Below, piece by piece: positions 48,638-56,530 of a stretch of 64,000 bases of DNA. Position 1 is the first letter of the stretch, and each line of letters opens with the position of its first letter. Made by a program: the position numbers and the translations under genes. The notes below the pieces were generated by a model. It had not been told where the DNA came from and searched no databases. It saw only the letters and a list, made by a program, of their open reading frames with translations. Source of the stretch: Allobosea sp. OK403 (GTDB lineage Bacteria; Pseudomonadota; Alphaproteobacteria; Rhizobiales; Beijerinckiaceae); NCBI RefSeq assembly GCF_900113835.1, contig NZ_FOQV01000006.1:226782-290781 (forward strand), in the 5' to 3' direction.

Positions 48638-50506
48638 ATGACGAGCCTTGCGACATCATCGTTGGTTCCGAAGCCTCCGCTGCGCCGTCAGGCCGAGCGC
48701 GGGCTGTCTTGCCTCGTCACGGGGCTGGAATGGCTGGGAGCCATCATCCTCGCGGTACTCTTCGCCGTGGTGATGGCCGCGGTGCTGCGCCGCTATGTGT
48801 TTGGCGGTGGATTCGTCTGGTCCGACGAATTGGCGATCTGGCTGAACGTGGCCCTGGTCGCCGTTGGTGCGCCCTTGGCCGCGACCAGCGCGCTGGCGAT
48901 GCGGCTCGACGTGATCGTGCGCCTGTTGCCCGCTGGGGCGCAGCGCCTGGCTTCGGTCTTCGCCGATGCGGTCGCGGTCCATGGCTCGCTCGTGCTCGCC
49001 CTCGGCGGCGCCAGTGTCGTGGCGCTCGTCGGCGGCAGCTCGACTGTTCTCGGCCTGCCGGAAAGCTTGCGATTCGCCGCCTTCGCGCTGGGCGGCGGGC
49101 TGACCGTTGTCGTCGTGCTGTGGCGGGCCGCACTGGATCATTCCTGGCCGGCGGCCCTGGCTTCGCTGGTTCTCGGCATCGGTTTTTATCTGGCGGCGCA
49201 GAGCGTCACGGGATTCTTCGTGGAAACGCCGAGCCTGGTCGCGGCCTCGCTCGCCGGGCTCGGCTTGATCCTGGGCGCGCCGCTGCCCTATGCGCTGCTA
49301 GCCGGCGTTTCGCTCAGCGGCGCCTTTGGCGGGCTCTTGCCCGAGCCGGCCATCGTCCAGAACACAGTGTCGGGCGTCTCGAAATTCCTGCTGCTGGCGA
49401 TCCCGTTCTTCCTGCTCGCCGGCGAGTTGCTGACGGCGGGAGGATTGGCCGAGCGGCTGGTGCGCTTTGCCGCCTCGCTGGTCGGGCATTGGCGGGTGGG
49501 GCTGGCGCAGACGACACTGATGTCGAGCGTGCTGTTTTCGGGCGCGTCGGGCTCCTCTGTGGCCAACGCCGCCTTCGGCGCCAAGGTGATGGCACCGGCC
49601 CTGATCGCGCGCGGTTACCCGCCGGCCCATGCGGCGGCGATCGTGGCCGGCGTCTCGATGCTCGACAACATCATCCCGCCTTCGATCGCCTTCCTGATCC
49701 TGGCGACGGCGACCAATCTGTCGGTCGGCTCGCTTCTGGTCGGCGGCTTCGTTGCCGGCGGGGTCCTGGCGCTGGCGCTGGCGATCGGTATCCATCTCAG
49801 CGTGCGCGAAGTGGTCGATGCTGCGCCCAAGGCCAGCGGGCAGGAGAGGGCGAAGAGCTTCATCGGTGCGCTGCCGGCGATCGGGCTTGGCGTCGTCGTC
49901 GTGGTCGGCATCCGCTTCGGTGTCGTCACCGTTACCGAGGCTTCGGCGCTAGCGGTGGCTTATGCGCTTATCGCCTGCCTGGCGCTGCGCAGTCTCAATA
50001 TCGGCACGGTCTTCGGCGCCTTGCGCAAATCGGCGACGGAAGCGGCGGCCGTGGGCATGCTGATCGGGGCATCGGCGCCCTTCGCCTTCCTGCTCGCGGT
50101 CGATCGGGTTTCCGACCAGATGGCGGGGCTGGTGACGGCGCTTGGCGGTGGCCCCTATGCGGTGATGCTGCTCGCCAATCTCGTCCTGCTGGTGGCCGGG
50201 CTTTTCCTCGATATCGGCGCGGCGATCCTGCTGCTGGCCCCGCTGCTCCTGCCCGTTGCGATCTCAGCCGGGCTCGATCCGATCCAGTTCGGCGTCATCC
50301 TCGTGGTCAACCTGATGATCCATGGTCTGACCCCGCCGCTGGGCATTCTGGTCTATGTCGTCAGCGGCATCACTCGCGTTCCGGCAGGGGCCGTCTTTCG
50401 GGCCGTCCTGCCGCTGCTGGCGACGCTTCTGATCGCGCTTGCTGTGCTGTGCCTGGGGGCGGCCGCCTGGCCCTCGCTTCCACCATCCTTCAAGGAGTTG
50501 TTCTGA
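48638..50506 (+). CDS. TRAP transporter permease, fused DctQ-DctM
   Basis: A 622-residue fusion of the two membrane subunits of a TRAP transporter. Residues about 30-165 form the small DctQ-like part (four helices, VFGGGFVWSDELAIWLNVALV), and residues about 190-622 the large DctM part with GLLLPEPAIVQNTVSGVSKFLLLAIPFFLLAGELL, SASGSSVANAA-like (SGASGSSVANAAFG) and PPLGILVYVVSGI segments. The solute-binding protein gene overlaps its stop by one base, making a complete two-gene TRAP uptake system for an organic acid-type substrate. Confidence 0.92.
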   Translation: MTSLATSSLVPKPPLRRQAERGLSCLVTGLEWLGAIILAVLFAVVMAAVLRRYVFGGGFVWSDELAIWLNVALVAVGAPLAATSALAMRLDVIVRLLPAGAQRLASVFADAVAVHGSLVLALGGASVVALVGGSSTVLGLPESLRFAAFALGGGLTVVVVLWRAALDHSWPAALASLVLGIGFYLAAQSVTGFFVETPSLVAASLAGLGLILGAPLPYALLAGVSLSGAFGGLLPEPAIVQNTVSGVSKFLLLAIPFFLLAGELLTAGGLAERLVRFAASLVGHWRVGLAQTTLMSSVLFSGASGSSVANAAFGAKVMAPALIARGYPPAHAAAIVAGVSMLDNIIPPSIAFLILATATNLSVGSLLVGGFVAGGVLALALAIGIHLSVREVVDAAPKASGQERAKSFIGALPAIGLGVVVVVGIRFGVVTVTEASALAVAYALIACLALRSLNIGTVFGALRKSATEAAAVGMLIGASAPFAFLLAVDRVSDQMAGLVTALGGGPYAVMLLANLVLLVAGLFLDIGAAILLLAPLLLPVAISAGLDPIQFGVILVVNLMIHGLTPPLGILVYVVSGITRVPAGAVFRAVLPLLATLLIALAVLCLGAAAWPSLPPSFKELF

Positions 50507-51492
50507 TGTCGCCGACCCGCCGCGAGATCACGGCTGGCCTGTTGGCCGCACCCGCGCTGCTGTCCACCCATACGGCCCATGCCGCCGGCCGGCCCGTGAC
50601 GGTCGCCTCGCTCTTCGGCGAGGACAAGCCCGAGACCAGGGTCTGGCGGAAGATCGCCGAGATTCTGAACCGGACTGCGCCCGGCCGCTTCGACCTGCGC
50701 ATCGTCGGCAATGCGGCGCTGGGCGGCGAGAAGGAGGTCGCCGAGGGTGTCCGGCTGGGTTCGGTCCAGGCTTCGCTCTCGACGATCTCGGCCTTGTCGG
50801 GCTGGGTTCCCGACAGCCAGATCCTCGATCTGCCTTTCCTGTTCCGCGATCGGGGCCATCTCAAGCGTGTGCTGGCAGGGCCGCTCGGCGACGAGCTCAA
50901 GGGTAAGTTCGAGGGGCAGGGCTTTGTCGTGCTCGGCTTCATCAATTACGGCGCGCGTCATCTCCTTGCCAAGGAGCCGATCACCACGCCCGCGGGCATC
51001 AAGGGCAAGCGCATCCGCGTGATCCAGAGCCCGCTGCACACGGAACTCTGGTCGGGGCTCGGCGCTTATCCGACGCCGATCCCGATCCCTGAGACCTATA
51101 ACGCGCTGAAGACCGGTGTGGTCGATTGCATGGACCTGACCAAATCGGCCTATGTCGGCTTCAAGCTGTACGAGGTCGTGCCGTATCTGATCGAGACCGG
51201 GCATATCTGGGCCTCGGGCGTGATCTATGTCTCGGCCGCGTTCTGGAAGGGACTTTCAGCCGATGACAAGGCGGCGCTGGCGGCTGCCGCCGCGGAGGGC
51301 GTCGGCTATTTCGACGATCTGATCGTTGCCGATGAAGACGCCTCGATGGCGAAAGCGGCAGCGGAAGGCGGCAAGGTCGTGCAGCCGCAGGACCTGCCGG
51401 CCTGGGAGGAAGGCGCGCGCAAGGTCTGGACCTCATTCGCGCCCAAGCTCGGCGGCATCGATAAGATCGAGGCGGTGGCGAAGAGCGCGTGA
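50506..51492 (+). CDS. TRAP transporter substrate-binding protein DctP
   Basis: A 328-residue periplasmic solute-binding protein with a Tat-like signal (TRREITAGLLAAPALL). Typical DctP features are the early GGEKEVAEGVRLGSVQAS, LPFLFRD and GIKGKRIRVIQSP, where the conserved Arg that binds the ligand carboxylate lies, then ETYNALKTGVVDCMD. AAGGAG is upstream, and the start overlaps the permease stop (TGATG). The ligand cannot be read from the sequence. A two-part palindromic repeat follows the gene. Confidence 0.92.
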   Translation: MSPTRREITAGLLAAPALLSTHTAHAAGRPVTVASLFGEDKPETRVWRKIAEILNRTAPGRFDLRIVGNAALGGEKEVAEGVRLGSVQASLSTISALSGWVPDSQILDLPFLFRDRGHLKRVLAGPLGDELKGKFEGQGFVVLGFINYGARHLLAKEPITTPAGIKGKRIRVIQSPLHTELWSGLGAYPTPIPIPETYNALKTGVVDCMDLTKSAYVGFKLYEVVPYLIETGHIWASGVIYVSAAFWKGLSADDKAALAAAAAEGVGYFDDLIVADEDASMAKAAAEGGKVVQPQDLPAWEEGARKVWTSFAPKLGGIDKIEAVAKSA

Positions 51493-51514
51493 GGCGCGAG
51501 CGATTCTAAAAGCT

Positions 51515-51630
51515 GAGAGCATTACTCTTGCGAAAAACTGGTACCCAGTTTTTCGCGCAACGCTCTAGCTCTTTGTTTTAACGCGTTTTCTTCACGCGAA
51601 CCGGTATCCACTTCGCTCGAAAACGCTCTA
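51515..51630. repeat. Two-module palindromic element; supplies the stop codon of the Rdx gene
   Basis: Module C: TTGCGAAAAACTGG (51529-51542) and CCAGTTTTTCGCGCAA (51545-51560), outer GAGC..GCTC. Module B: about 51572-51630, GCGTTTTC..GAAAACGC around TTCACGCGAACCGG. The final CTA (51628-51630) is the TAG stop of the minus-strand Rdx-type gene. Confidence 0.88.
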
Positions 51631-51921
51631 CTGCGCGGCCCGGTCGAGATGGCCGAGGTCGCGGCTGGGGTCGAGCCGGTCGCGGACGCGCTGCTTCAGC
51701 GTCTTGACGTCGGGAAAGCCGTCATCGGCGACGCGGTCCCAGATCAGCACGTCGTCATAATGGATCTGGAAGCTGCCGCCTGAGCCCGGCCGCAAGGCGA
51801 CTTCGCCGAGATCAGGACCGAAGGTATGAAGCAGCTCCTGCGCCATCCAGGCCGAACGCAGCAGCCAGTTGCACTGGGTGCAGTAGGTGATGGCGATGCG
51901 CGGCGGTTTCACGTCACTCAT
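51628..51921 (-). CDS. SelT/SelW/SelH family (Rdx) protein
   Basis: A 97-residue thioredoxin-like protein with the redox motif CTQC (ITYCTQCNWLLRSAWMAQEL), the cysteine form of the CxxU motif of selenoprotein W. It then reads VALRPGSGGSFQIHYDDVLIWDR, typical for the Rdx family. GGAG lies upstream of the ATG. Its TAG stop is part of a palindromic repeat, so the C-terminal few residues (LDRAAQ) may differ from relatives. Function of bacterial Rdx proteins is not known. Confidence 0.88.
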   Translation of the reverse strand: MSDVKPPRIAITYCTQCNWLLRSAWMAQELLHTFGPDLGEVALRPGSGGSFQIHYDDVLIWDRVADDGFPDVKTLKQRVRDRLDPSRDLGHLDRAAQ

Positions 51922-52159
51922 TGGTTTTCGCTCCGTAGCGGTCTGGCGGTGAACCGTTTCGCCGACCGTGGCGCGCGGTTCTTGCCCAAGCCTCTCGCCG
52001 ACACAAGCCTCTCGCCGGCATATGAGGCACAGGGCAAGCCGAGATGGCGCGGCCCCGATGCGGCATTGCCAAGCGGGGCTCGCTGTCATCGCATCGTCAT
52101 GCATCACTTTCATCGCGGGGCGTTCGCGCCGATTCGTCGCGCTGGCCGAGAGGAATGAA

Positions 52160-53302
52160 ATGTCGATCGTGATCGCGGGTGGCAGGGCGCTGCTTGAGGA
52201 CCTGGTCCAAGCCGACATCGTCGTAGAGGGCGGTCGGATCGCGGAGGCGGGCGCACCTGCTCCTGCCGGTGCCTTGCGGCTCGACGCGTCCGGCCTGCTC
52301 GTGCTGCCGGGCATCGTCGATTGCCATGGCGACGCTTTCGAGCGCCACATCATGCCGCGTCCCGGCGTCTCCTTCGATATCGATCTCGCCTTGCGCGACA
52401 CCGATCGCGCCATGCTGGCGAGCGGTATCACGACCGCCTTCCATGGCGTGACCTGGTCCTGGGAGCCGGGCCTGCGCGGCGCCGACAATGCGCGCTCGCT
52501 GATCGAGGCGATGGCGCGCCTCGCCCCCGAGCTCGGCGCAGACACCCGCTTCCATCTGCGCCATGAGACCTTCAATCTCGATGCCGAGGCCGAGATCCTC
52601 GACTGGCTCGCGACCGGCAAGGTCGGCGTGCTCGCCTTCAACGACCATACCGAGGGCCTGCTGAAGGAGGGCGTCCGTCCGGGCAAGGTCGCCAAGATGG
52701 TCGAACGCACCGGGCTGTCTTCTGCCGATTTCATGATGCTGGCCGAGGCGGTCTATTCCCGCCGCGACGAGGTTGCGGGCTCGGTTTCGCGGCTGGCGCA
52801 GGCGGCGCTGGAGGCTGGCGTGCCGACCTTGTCGCATGACGACATGACGCCGCAGATGCGGGCCTGGTATCGCTCGCTCGGCGTGCGCGTCGCCGAATTC
52901 CCGATCGATGTCGCGACGGCGCGGGAAGCTGCCGCCCATGGCGAGGCGATCGTGTTCGGCGCGCCCAATGTCGTGCGCGGCGGCTCGCATCTTGGCTGTC
53001 CCGGGGCCGAGGACATGGTGCGCCAGGGGCTCTGCACGATCCTGGCCTCGGACTATTATTACCCGGCGCTGGCGCTGGCCCCGTTCGTCCTGGCGCGCAA
53101 GGGGGCGGCGGTGTTTGCGGAAGCCTGGAAGCTGGTCTCGCAAGCGCCGGCGCAGGCGCTGGGACTGCATGATCGCGGTGTGATCGCGCCCGGCAAGCGC
53201 GCCGATCTCATCCTGGTCGCCGAGGGGCCTCAGCCGCGCGTCGTCGCGACGATCGCCGGCGGCAGGCTCGTCCATCTCGCGGATCAGAGCGTGCTGGCAT
53301 AG
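52160..53302 (+). CDS. phnM: alpha-D-ribose 1-methylphosphonate 5-triphosphate diphosphatase PhnM
   Basis: A 380-residue amidohydrolase-fold enzyme of the PhnM group. The metal-binding motif VDCHGDAFERHIMPRPG is characteristic, with FHGVTWSWEPGLRG, FHLRHETFN, FNDHTEG and LSHDDMTP supplying further ligands. In phosphonate breakdown it removes pyrophosphate from the ribosyl intermediate. No phnG-L, phnJ or transporter genes are nearby, so it is an orphan; the remainder must be elsewhere, or this copy has another nucleotide-sugar substrate. AGAGGAATGAA precedes the ATG. Confidence 0.9.
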   Translation: MSIVIAGGRALLEDLVQADIVVEGGRIAEAGAPAPAGALRLDASGLLVLPGIVDCHGDAFERHIMPRPGVSFDIDLALRDTDRAMLASGITTAFHGVTWSWEPGLRGADNARSLIEAMARLAPELGADTRFHLRHETFNLDAEAEILDWLATGKVGVLAFNDHTEGLLKEGVRPGKVAKMVERTGLSSADFMMLAEAVYSRRDEVAGSVSRLAQAALEAGVPTLSHDDMTPQMRAWYRSLGVRVAEFPIDVATAREAAAHGEAIVFGAPNVVRGGSHLGCPGAEDMVRQGLCTILASDYYYPALALAPFVLARKGAAVFAEAWKLVSQAPAQALGLHDRGVIAPGKRADLILVAEGPQPRVVATIAGGRLVHLADQSVLA

Positions 53303-53352
53303 CGCTGCCGATAGCGCAGCCTGGGGCCGCCTGCAGGGAAACCTTATTATTC

Positions 53353-53367
53353 TATAATTCCGGAAAT
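53353..53367. promoter_or_regulatory. Promoter and candidate ArsR operator upstream of arsR
   Basis: TATAAT (53353-53358) overlaps a near-palindrome AATTCCGGAAAT (53356-53367), about 40 bases before the arsR start. A related site, ATTCCAGAAT (53749-53758), sits 14 bases before the flavoprotein start. Overlap of a -10 box and a dyad is the usual layout for ArsR repression. Confidence 0.5.
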
Positions 53368-53407
53368 ACAGATTGACCGACCGCCGAGCCTGAAGCATCG
53401 TGCTTGC

Positions 53408-53725
53408 ATGAACACGCAAGACGCTGCCGCCAGACTCGAAGCCTTGGGCAATCCGACCCGGCTGTCGCTCTTCCGCCTGCTGGTCCGCGCTGGCCATGAC
53501 GGGCTCTCGGTCGGCCAGTGCCAGCAGCGGCTCGAGATCGCAGCCTCGACCCTGTCGCATCACCTCAAGACGCTGATCATCGTGGGACTCGTCAGCCAGG
53601 AGCGCGACGGCACCACGCTGATCTGCCGGGCCAATTTCGACCTGATGAATGCGTTGCTGCAGTTCCTTGTGGCCGAATGCTGCGTTGAGAGCCGGTGCCG
53701 ACCAAACGAGCAGGATGCGGCCTGA
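53408..53725 (+). CDS. arsR: ArsR-family arsenic-type repressor
   Basis: A 105-residue winged-helix repressor: RLEALGNPTRLSLFRLLVRAG, then the recognition helix ASTLSHHLKTLIIVGLV and wing ERDGTTLICRAN. The C-terminus carries Cys91, Cys92 and Cys97 (AECCVESRC), closely matching the C-terminal CC-x(4,5)-C arsenite site described for the AfArsR-type repressors, and it lacks the ELCVCDL site of the R773 type. That predicts release from DNA by As(III)/Sb(III). It heads an arsR-flavoprotein-MFS operon. Confidence 0.9.
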   Translation: MNTQDAAARLEALGNPTRLSLFRLLVRAGHDGLSVGQCQQRLEIAASTLSHHLKTLIIVGLVSQERDGTTLICRANFDLMNALLQFLVAECCVESRCRPNEQDAA

Positions 53726-53772
53726 TTTCTCTGCCCGATATTTCGGTTATTCCAGAATTTGAGGATCATGAG

Positions 53773-55284
53773 ATGGTGGCGATCAAGACCATTGCGATCA
53801 TCGGGGCAGGTCCGGTTGGCCTGGCGGCTGCGGCCCATGCCACTGAACGCGGCCTGAAGCCGGTCGTGCTGGAGCAGGGCAGTGCGGTCGGGCATGCCAT
53901 GCGGCACTGGGCGCATGTGCCGATGTTCTCGCCCTGGGCTTTCAACATCGATGGCGCGGCGGAACGGCTGCTCATCGCATCCGGCTGGAGCCATCCAGGT
54001 CCCGGCGGATACCCGACCGGCGGCGAGCTGATCGATCGTTATCTTGCGCCCTTGGCGCAACGCACGGCGCTGCGCGATGCGATCCATTTCAATGCGCGCG
54101 TGCTCTCCGTGACCCGCTCCGGCTTCGACAAGGTCAGGACAGCTGGGCGCGAATCCGCGCCTTTTGCTCTGCGCTATGGCAGTGGAGCCGGCGAGCAGAC
54201 CCTGCTGGCGGACGCCGTGATCGACGCCTCCGGCACATGGTTCTCGCCCAATCCGGCCGGCCCGGGTGGGCTAACGGCGCTGGGTGAGCGCGAGGCCGCT
54301 GCCGCGATCAGCTACGGCATGCCCGATGTGCTGGGCGATGCACGGACGCGCCATGCCGGTAAGCGGGTTGCGGTTCTGGGCGGAGGACATTCCGCCATCG
54401 GGACGCTGATCGCGCTCGCCGATCTGCAGGAGCGCGTGCCTGAAACCCGGATCGTCTGGCTTTATCGCGGCGCCCTGCTGTCCAAGGCCTTTGGCGGTGG
54501 GGCGGCCGATCAATTGACCGCGCGGGGCGAACTGGGCACGCGCATCGCAAAGCTCGTCGAGCGAGGCTTGATCGGCGTCGAGACTGGCTTTCAGCTCGAT
54601 CGGATCGAACGGATGGAGGCGGGTCTGCATCTAGAGCAATTTCCGATCCGGTTGGATCGTTCAATTACTCTAGATCATTGTTTTAACGCGTTTTCTTCAC
54701 GCGAACCGGTATCCACTTCGCTCGAAAACGCTCTAGCGGCGGCCAATGGCGGCGGACGCCATGTGACGGTCGACGAGTTGATCGTCGCGACCGGGTTCCG
54801 GCCCGATCTCGCTTTGCTGCGTGAACTCAGGGTCCAACTCGATCCGGCCCTGGAATGTCCACCGGCCCTTGCGCCTCTGATCGATCCCAACGCGCATTCC
54901 TGCGGCACGGTGCGTCCGCATGGCGCGGTTGAACTCGCCCATCCCGAGCCCGGCTTCTACATTGCCGGCATGAAGGTTTATGGGCGGGCGCCGACTTTCC
55001 TGCTGGCCACCGGCCATGAGCAGGTCCGCTCGATCGTAGCCGAGATTGCGGGCGATCACGCGGCGGCGCGGCGCGTCGAGCTCGTGCTGCCTGAGACCGG
55101 CGTTTGCAGCACGAGGCCGGGCGGCCCGATCGTGGCCGACTCCGGATGTTGCGGCGGCCCAGCTCCCGCGGCAGTCGATGCCTGCTGCGCGGATGATGCC
55201 CGGGCGAAAGCCTCGGGCGAAGCTGGTTGTGGCTGTGGAGGCGCGCCGGTTCGCAATGCCACTCATGAGGTGGCCGAAGCCTGA
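53773..55284 (+). CDS. FAD-dependent oxidoreductase (ArsO-like flavoprotein) with in-frame repeat insertion
   Basis: A 503-residue flavin monooxygenase-like protein with FAD motif IGAGPVGLAAAAH (residues 10-22), NADP motif VLGGGHSAIG (201-210) and ATGFRPDLALL near 340. It lies between arsR and an MFS gene, as in arsenic operons with ArsO-like proteins. Residues 287-321 are encoded by a palindromic repeat (54631-54736) and have no counterpart in the fold. The tail is cysteine-rich (CCGG, CC, CGCGG; seven Cys in about 40 residues plus one upstream), possibly for metalloid binding. Substrate unproven. Confidence 0.85.
   Translation: MVAIKTIAIIGAGPVGLAAAAHATERGLKPVVLEQGSAVGHAMRHWAHVPMFSPWAFNIDGAAERLLIASGWSHPGPGGYPTGGELIDRYLAPLAQRTALRDAIHFNARVLSVTRSGFDKVRTAGRESAPFALRYGSGAGEQTLLADAVIDASGTWFSPNPAGPGGLTALGEREAAAAISYGMPDVLGDARTRHAGKRVAVLGGGHSAIGTLIALADLQERVPETRIVWLYRGALLSKAFGGGAADQLTARGELGTRIAKLVERGLIGVETGFQLDRIERMEAGLHLEQFPIRLDRSITLDHCFNAFSSREPVSTSLENALAAANGGGRHVTVDELIVATGFRPDLALLRELRVQLDPALECPPALAPLIDPNAHSCGTVRPHGAVELAHPEPGFYIAGMKVYGRAPTFLLATGHEQVRSIVAEIAGDHAAARRVELVLPETGVCSTRPGGPIVADSGCCGGPAPAAVDACCADDARAKASGEAGCGCGGAPVRNATHEVAEA
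54631..54736. repeat. In-frame palindromic element inside the flavoprotein gene
   Basis: CTAGAGC (54631-54637) to GCTCTAG (54730-54736), made of module A (inner CGATCC/GGATCG) and module B (GCGTTTTC..GAAAACGC). It matches the intergenic copy at 42239-42342 module for module. It adds 35 codons (residues 287-321, beginning LEQFPIRLDRS) without a stop or frameshift. Confidence 0.9.
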
Positions 55285-56507
55285 TGTCGCGCTCCTTGCT
55301 GCCGTCGCCCGCTCCGTCCGGGGGAAGAGAGCTGTCTCTTATCATCGCCCTCGGCGTTACCCAGGTCGTCGGCTATGGCTGCCTGTACTATGCCTTCGCC
55401 GTGCTCGCGCCGGGCATGACGGCAAGCTTCGGCTGGGCTCCGGAATGGACCTATGGCGGCTTTGCTGCCGGCTTGCTGGCCGGCGGGCTGATCGCACCGC
55501 TCGTGGGCCGTCTGATCGACCAGCATGGCACCCGCATGATCATGAGCCTGGGTTCGGGCCTGGCTGGTCTTTCGCTGCTGGCGCTGGCGGAAGCACGCGG
55601 GCCGATCGGCTATTTCGCCGCCATGATCGCGCTCGAGCTCGTCTCGACCATGGTGCTGTACGACGCCGCCTTCACCGCCCTGACGCAGGCGAAGGGCGGT
55701 GGGGCGCGGCGCGCCATCAGCCAGCTTACCTTGATCGGCGGCTTCGCCTCGACGCTGTTCTGGCCGCTGACGACAGCCCTGCTGAACGGGTTCGACTGGC
55801 GCGAGATCTACCGGGTTTATGCCGTGCTGCAGTTCGTGCTCTGCGTGCCACTGCATCTGTTCCTGCTGCCCGGGCGCCCGCATCGCCCGCCGGTTATGAC
55901 GCCCGTAACCGCTGCGGTGACTGCACCGCAGGATGGTTATCTCGAAGGCGAGGCGCGACGACGTGCCTTCATGCTGCTTGCGCTGGCCTTTTCGCTGCAG
56001 GGCTTCGTCGTCTCGGCCATGTCGGTGCATATGCTGACGATGCTGCAGGGGCTGGGCCTGAGCGCCGGGCTCGCTGTCGGCATCGGCGCGATGGTCGGCC
56101 CTTCGCAGGTTGCCGGCCGTCTGGCCGAGATGCTCTTCGGCACCGCGCTCGACCCTGTCACCACGGCCTGGGCTTCAGCTGCGCTGATGCCGTTCGGCCT
56201 CCTCATGCTCATGAGCGGCAATACGACTGCGACGCTTTCCGGGCTCTTCGCCATCGCCTATGGCGTCAGCCTGGGCCTGAGCTCGATCGTACGTGGAACC
56301 GTGCCGCTGCAGCTCTTCGGCCCAGCCGGATATGGCGCGATGCTGGGTAAGCTTTCGGCGCCGGGGCTTGCGGTGAAAGCCGCCGCTCCGCTGGCCTTTG
56401 CCATCCTGATCGAGCGGGCGGGGTTGATGCCGAGCACCTTGCTTCTCGTCGCCCTGTCGGCGCTTGCCGCCGCTGCGCTCTTCGTGCTGGCGCGCAAGGT
56501 AGGCTGA
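55284..56507 (+). CDS. MFS transporter of the arsenic-type operon
   Basis: A 407-residue 12-helix MFS transporter: ALGVTQVVGYGCLYYAFAVLAPGM at the first helix and APLVGRLIDQHGTRMIMSLGS as motif A. The start overlaps the flavoprotein stop (TGATG). Its position after arsR and the flavoprotein suggests efflux of an arsenical or the product of the flavoprotein, similar to MFS exporters such as ArsK or ArsJ in other bacteria; it is not the ArsB or Acr3 type. Substrate is inference. Confidence 0.85.
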   Translation: MSRSLLPSPAPSGGRELSLIIALGVTQVVGYGCLYYAFAVLAPGMTASFGWAPEWTYGGFAAGLLAGGLIAPLVGRLIDQHGTRMIMSLGSGLAGLSLLALAEARGPIGYFAAMIALELVSTMVLYDAAFTALTQAKGGGARRAISQLTLIGGFASTLFWPLTTALLNGFDWREIYRVYAVLQFVLCVPLHLFLLPGRPHRPPVMTPVTAAVTAPQDGYLEGEARRRAFMLLALAFSLQGFVVSAMSVHMLTMLQGLGLSAGLAVGIGAMVGPSQVAGRLAEMLFGTALDPVTTAWASAALMPFGLLMLMSGNTTATLSGLFAIAYGVSLGLSSIVRGTVPLQLFGPAGYGAMLGKLSAPGLAVKAAAPLAFAILIERAGLMPSTLLLVALSALAAAALFVLARKVG

Positions 56508-56530
56508 GCCGCCATCGAGCCTCGATGCCT

